A program made the position numbers and the translations under genes. Below, in pieces: positions 23,476 through 23,512 of a DNA stretch of 23,512 bases. The DNA is taken from assembly GCA_964489245.1 (NCBI GenBank), contig CAZAXU010000032.1, positions 1-23,512 of the forward strand, given 5' to 3'. The DNA is from CAZAXU01 sp964489245 (GTDB lineage: Bacteria; Bacteroidota; Bacteroidia; Flavobacteriales; Flavobacteriaceae). Position 1 is the stretch's first letter. Each line of letters opens with the position of its first letter. Under the pieces are notes generated by a model. It did no database searches, was not told the DNA's origin, and saw only the letters and a program-made list of their open reading frames with translations.

Positions 23476-23507
23476 AAAAAGTCTCAATAATCTTGGGACT
23501 TTTTTTT
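23476..23507 (+). terminator. Rho-independent terminator after tRNA-Asp
   Basis: A 12-bp stem with one G-T pair (23476-23487 with 23493-23504) and a 5-base loop, then a T run. It begins 3 bases after the tRNA, so this is probably a single-tRNA transcript. Confidence 0.85.
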
Positions 23508-23512
23508 ATTTT

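Noticed and set aside
1..23512. CRISPR array, phage genes, toxin-antitoxin pair or restriction system
   Set aside because: No regularly spaced direct repeats, integrase, transposase, nuclease-methylase pair or small toxin-like gene pair was seen on either strand.

Overview
The window is AT-rich bacterial chromosome. Every recognisable protein fits a member of the Bacteroidota, most likely the Flavobacteriia. The evidence is the type IX secretion (T9SS) components PorU and PorV, two proteins with T9SS C-terminal sorting domains, a lysyl-tRNA synthetase with the Bacteroidota C-terminal extension, a short archaeal/eukaryotic-type prolyl-tRNA synthetase, and repeated promoter boxes of the Bacteroidota form TAnnTTTG, some with an upstream TTG. 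Shine-Dalgarno sequences are essentially absent, as is usual in this phylum. All functional calls come from reading motifs by eye; no database search was run.

Left part (1-8544): the 3' end of a proline-catabolism aldehyde dehydrogenase (pruA) and its terminator are followed by porU, porV and cdd on the plus strand. PorU and PorV form the outer-membrane machinery that cleaves T9SS cargo and attaches it to the surface. A small minus-strand gene for a freestanding archaeal-type ThrRS editing domain converges on cdd. It diverges from an apparent two-gene plus-strand operon: a polysaccharide-deacetylase-family protein that seems to lack the catalytic aspartates, then a YjjG-like HAD nucleotidase.

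Middle (8545-13885): a 224-bp non-coding miniature transposable element (imperfect 23-bp terminal inverted repeats, 8-bp direct repeats, three internal CCCGAAGGG-type palindromes) lies between yjjG and lysS. Then come lysS (minus), lipB (plus), a fructosamine/ketosamine-3-kinase homologue (minus) and proS (minus). These are translation, lipoylation and protein-repair housekeeping genes.

Right part (13886-23512): an unusual lipoprotein (Tyr/Gly-rich, then Arg/Ser-rich) and an OmpP1/FadL-type outer-membrane channel are on the plus strand and end at a perfect 20-bp bidirectional hairpin. An AraC-family regulator faces them. Its upstream region holds a 9-bp direct repeat with a 21-bp period between two divergent promoter boxes; the outward one leads into a short, gene-free, terminator-ended stretch that looks like a small RNA. 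Next are a GNAT-like acyltransferase (minus), a secreted M1 aminopeptidase with a T9SS sorting domain overlapping recX (plus), a secreted Asp-box/YCF48-like protein with a T9SS sorting domain (minus), and a tRNA-Asp(GTC) with a clear promoter and terminator.

Most of the window is ordinary core genome. The least ordinary parts are the freestanding ThrRS-type editing domain, the degenerate deacetylase, the miniature element, the AraC/operator/small-RNA cluster, and the low-complexity lipoprotein.
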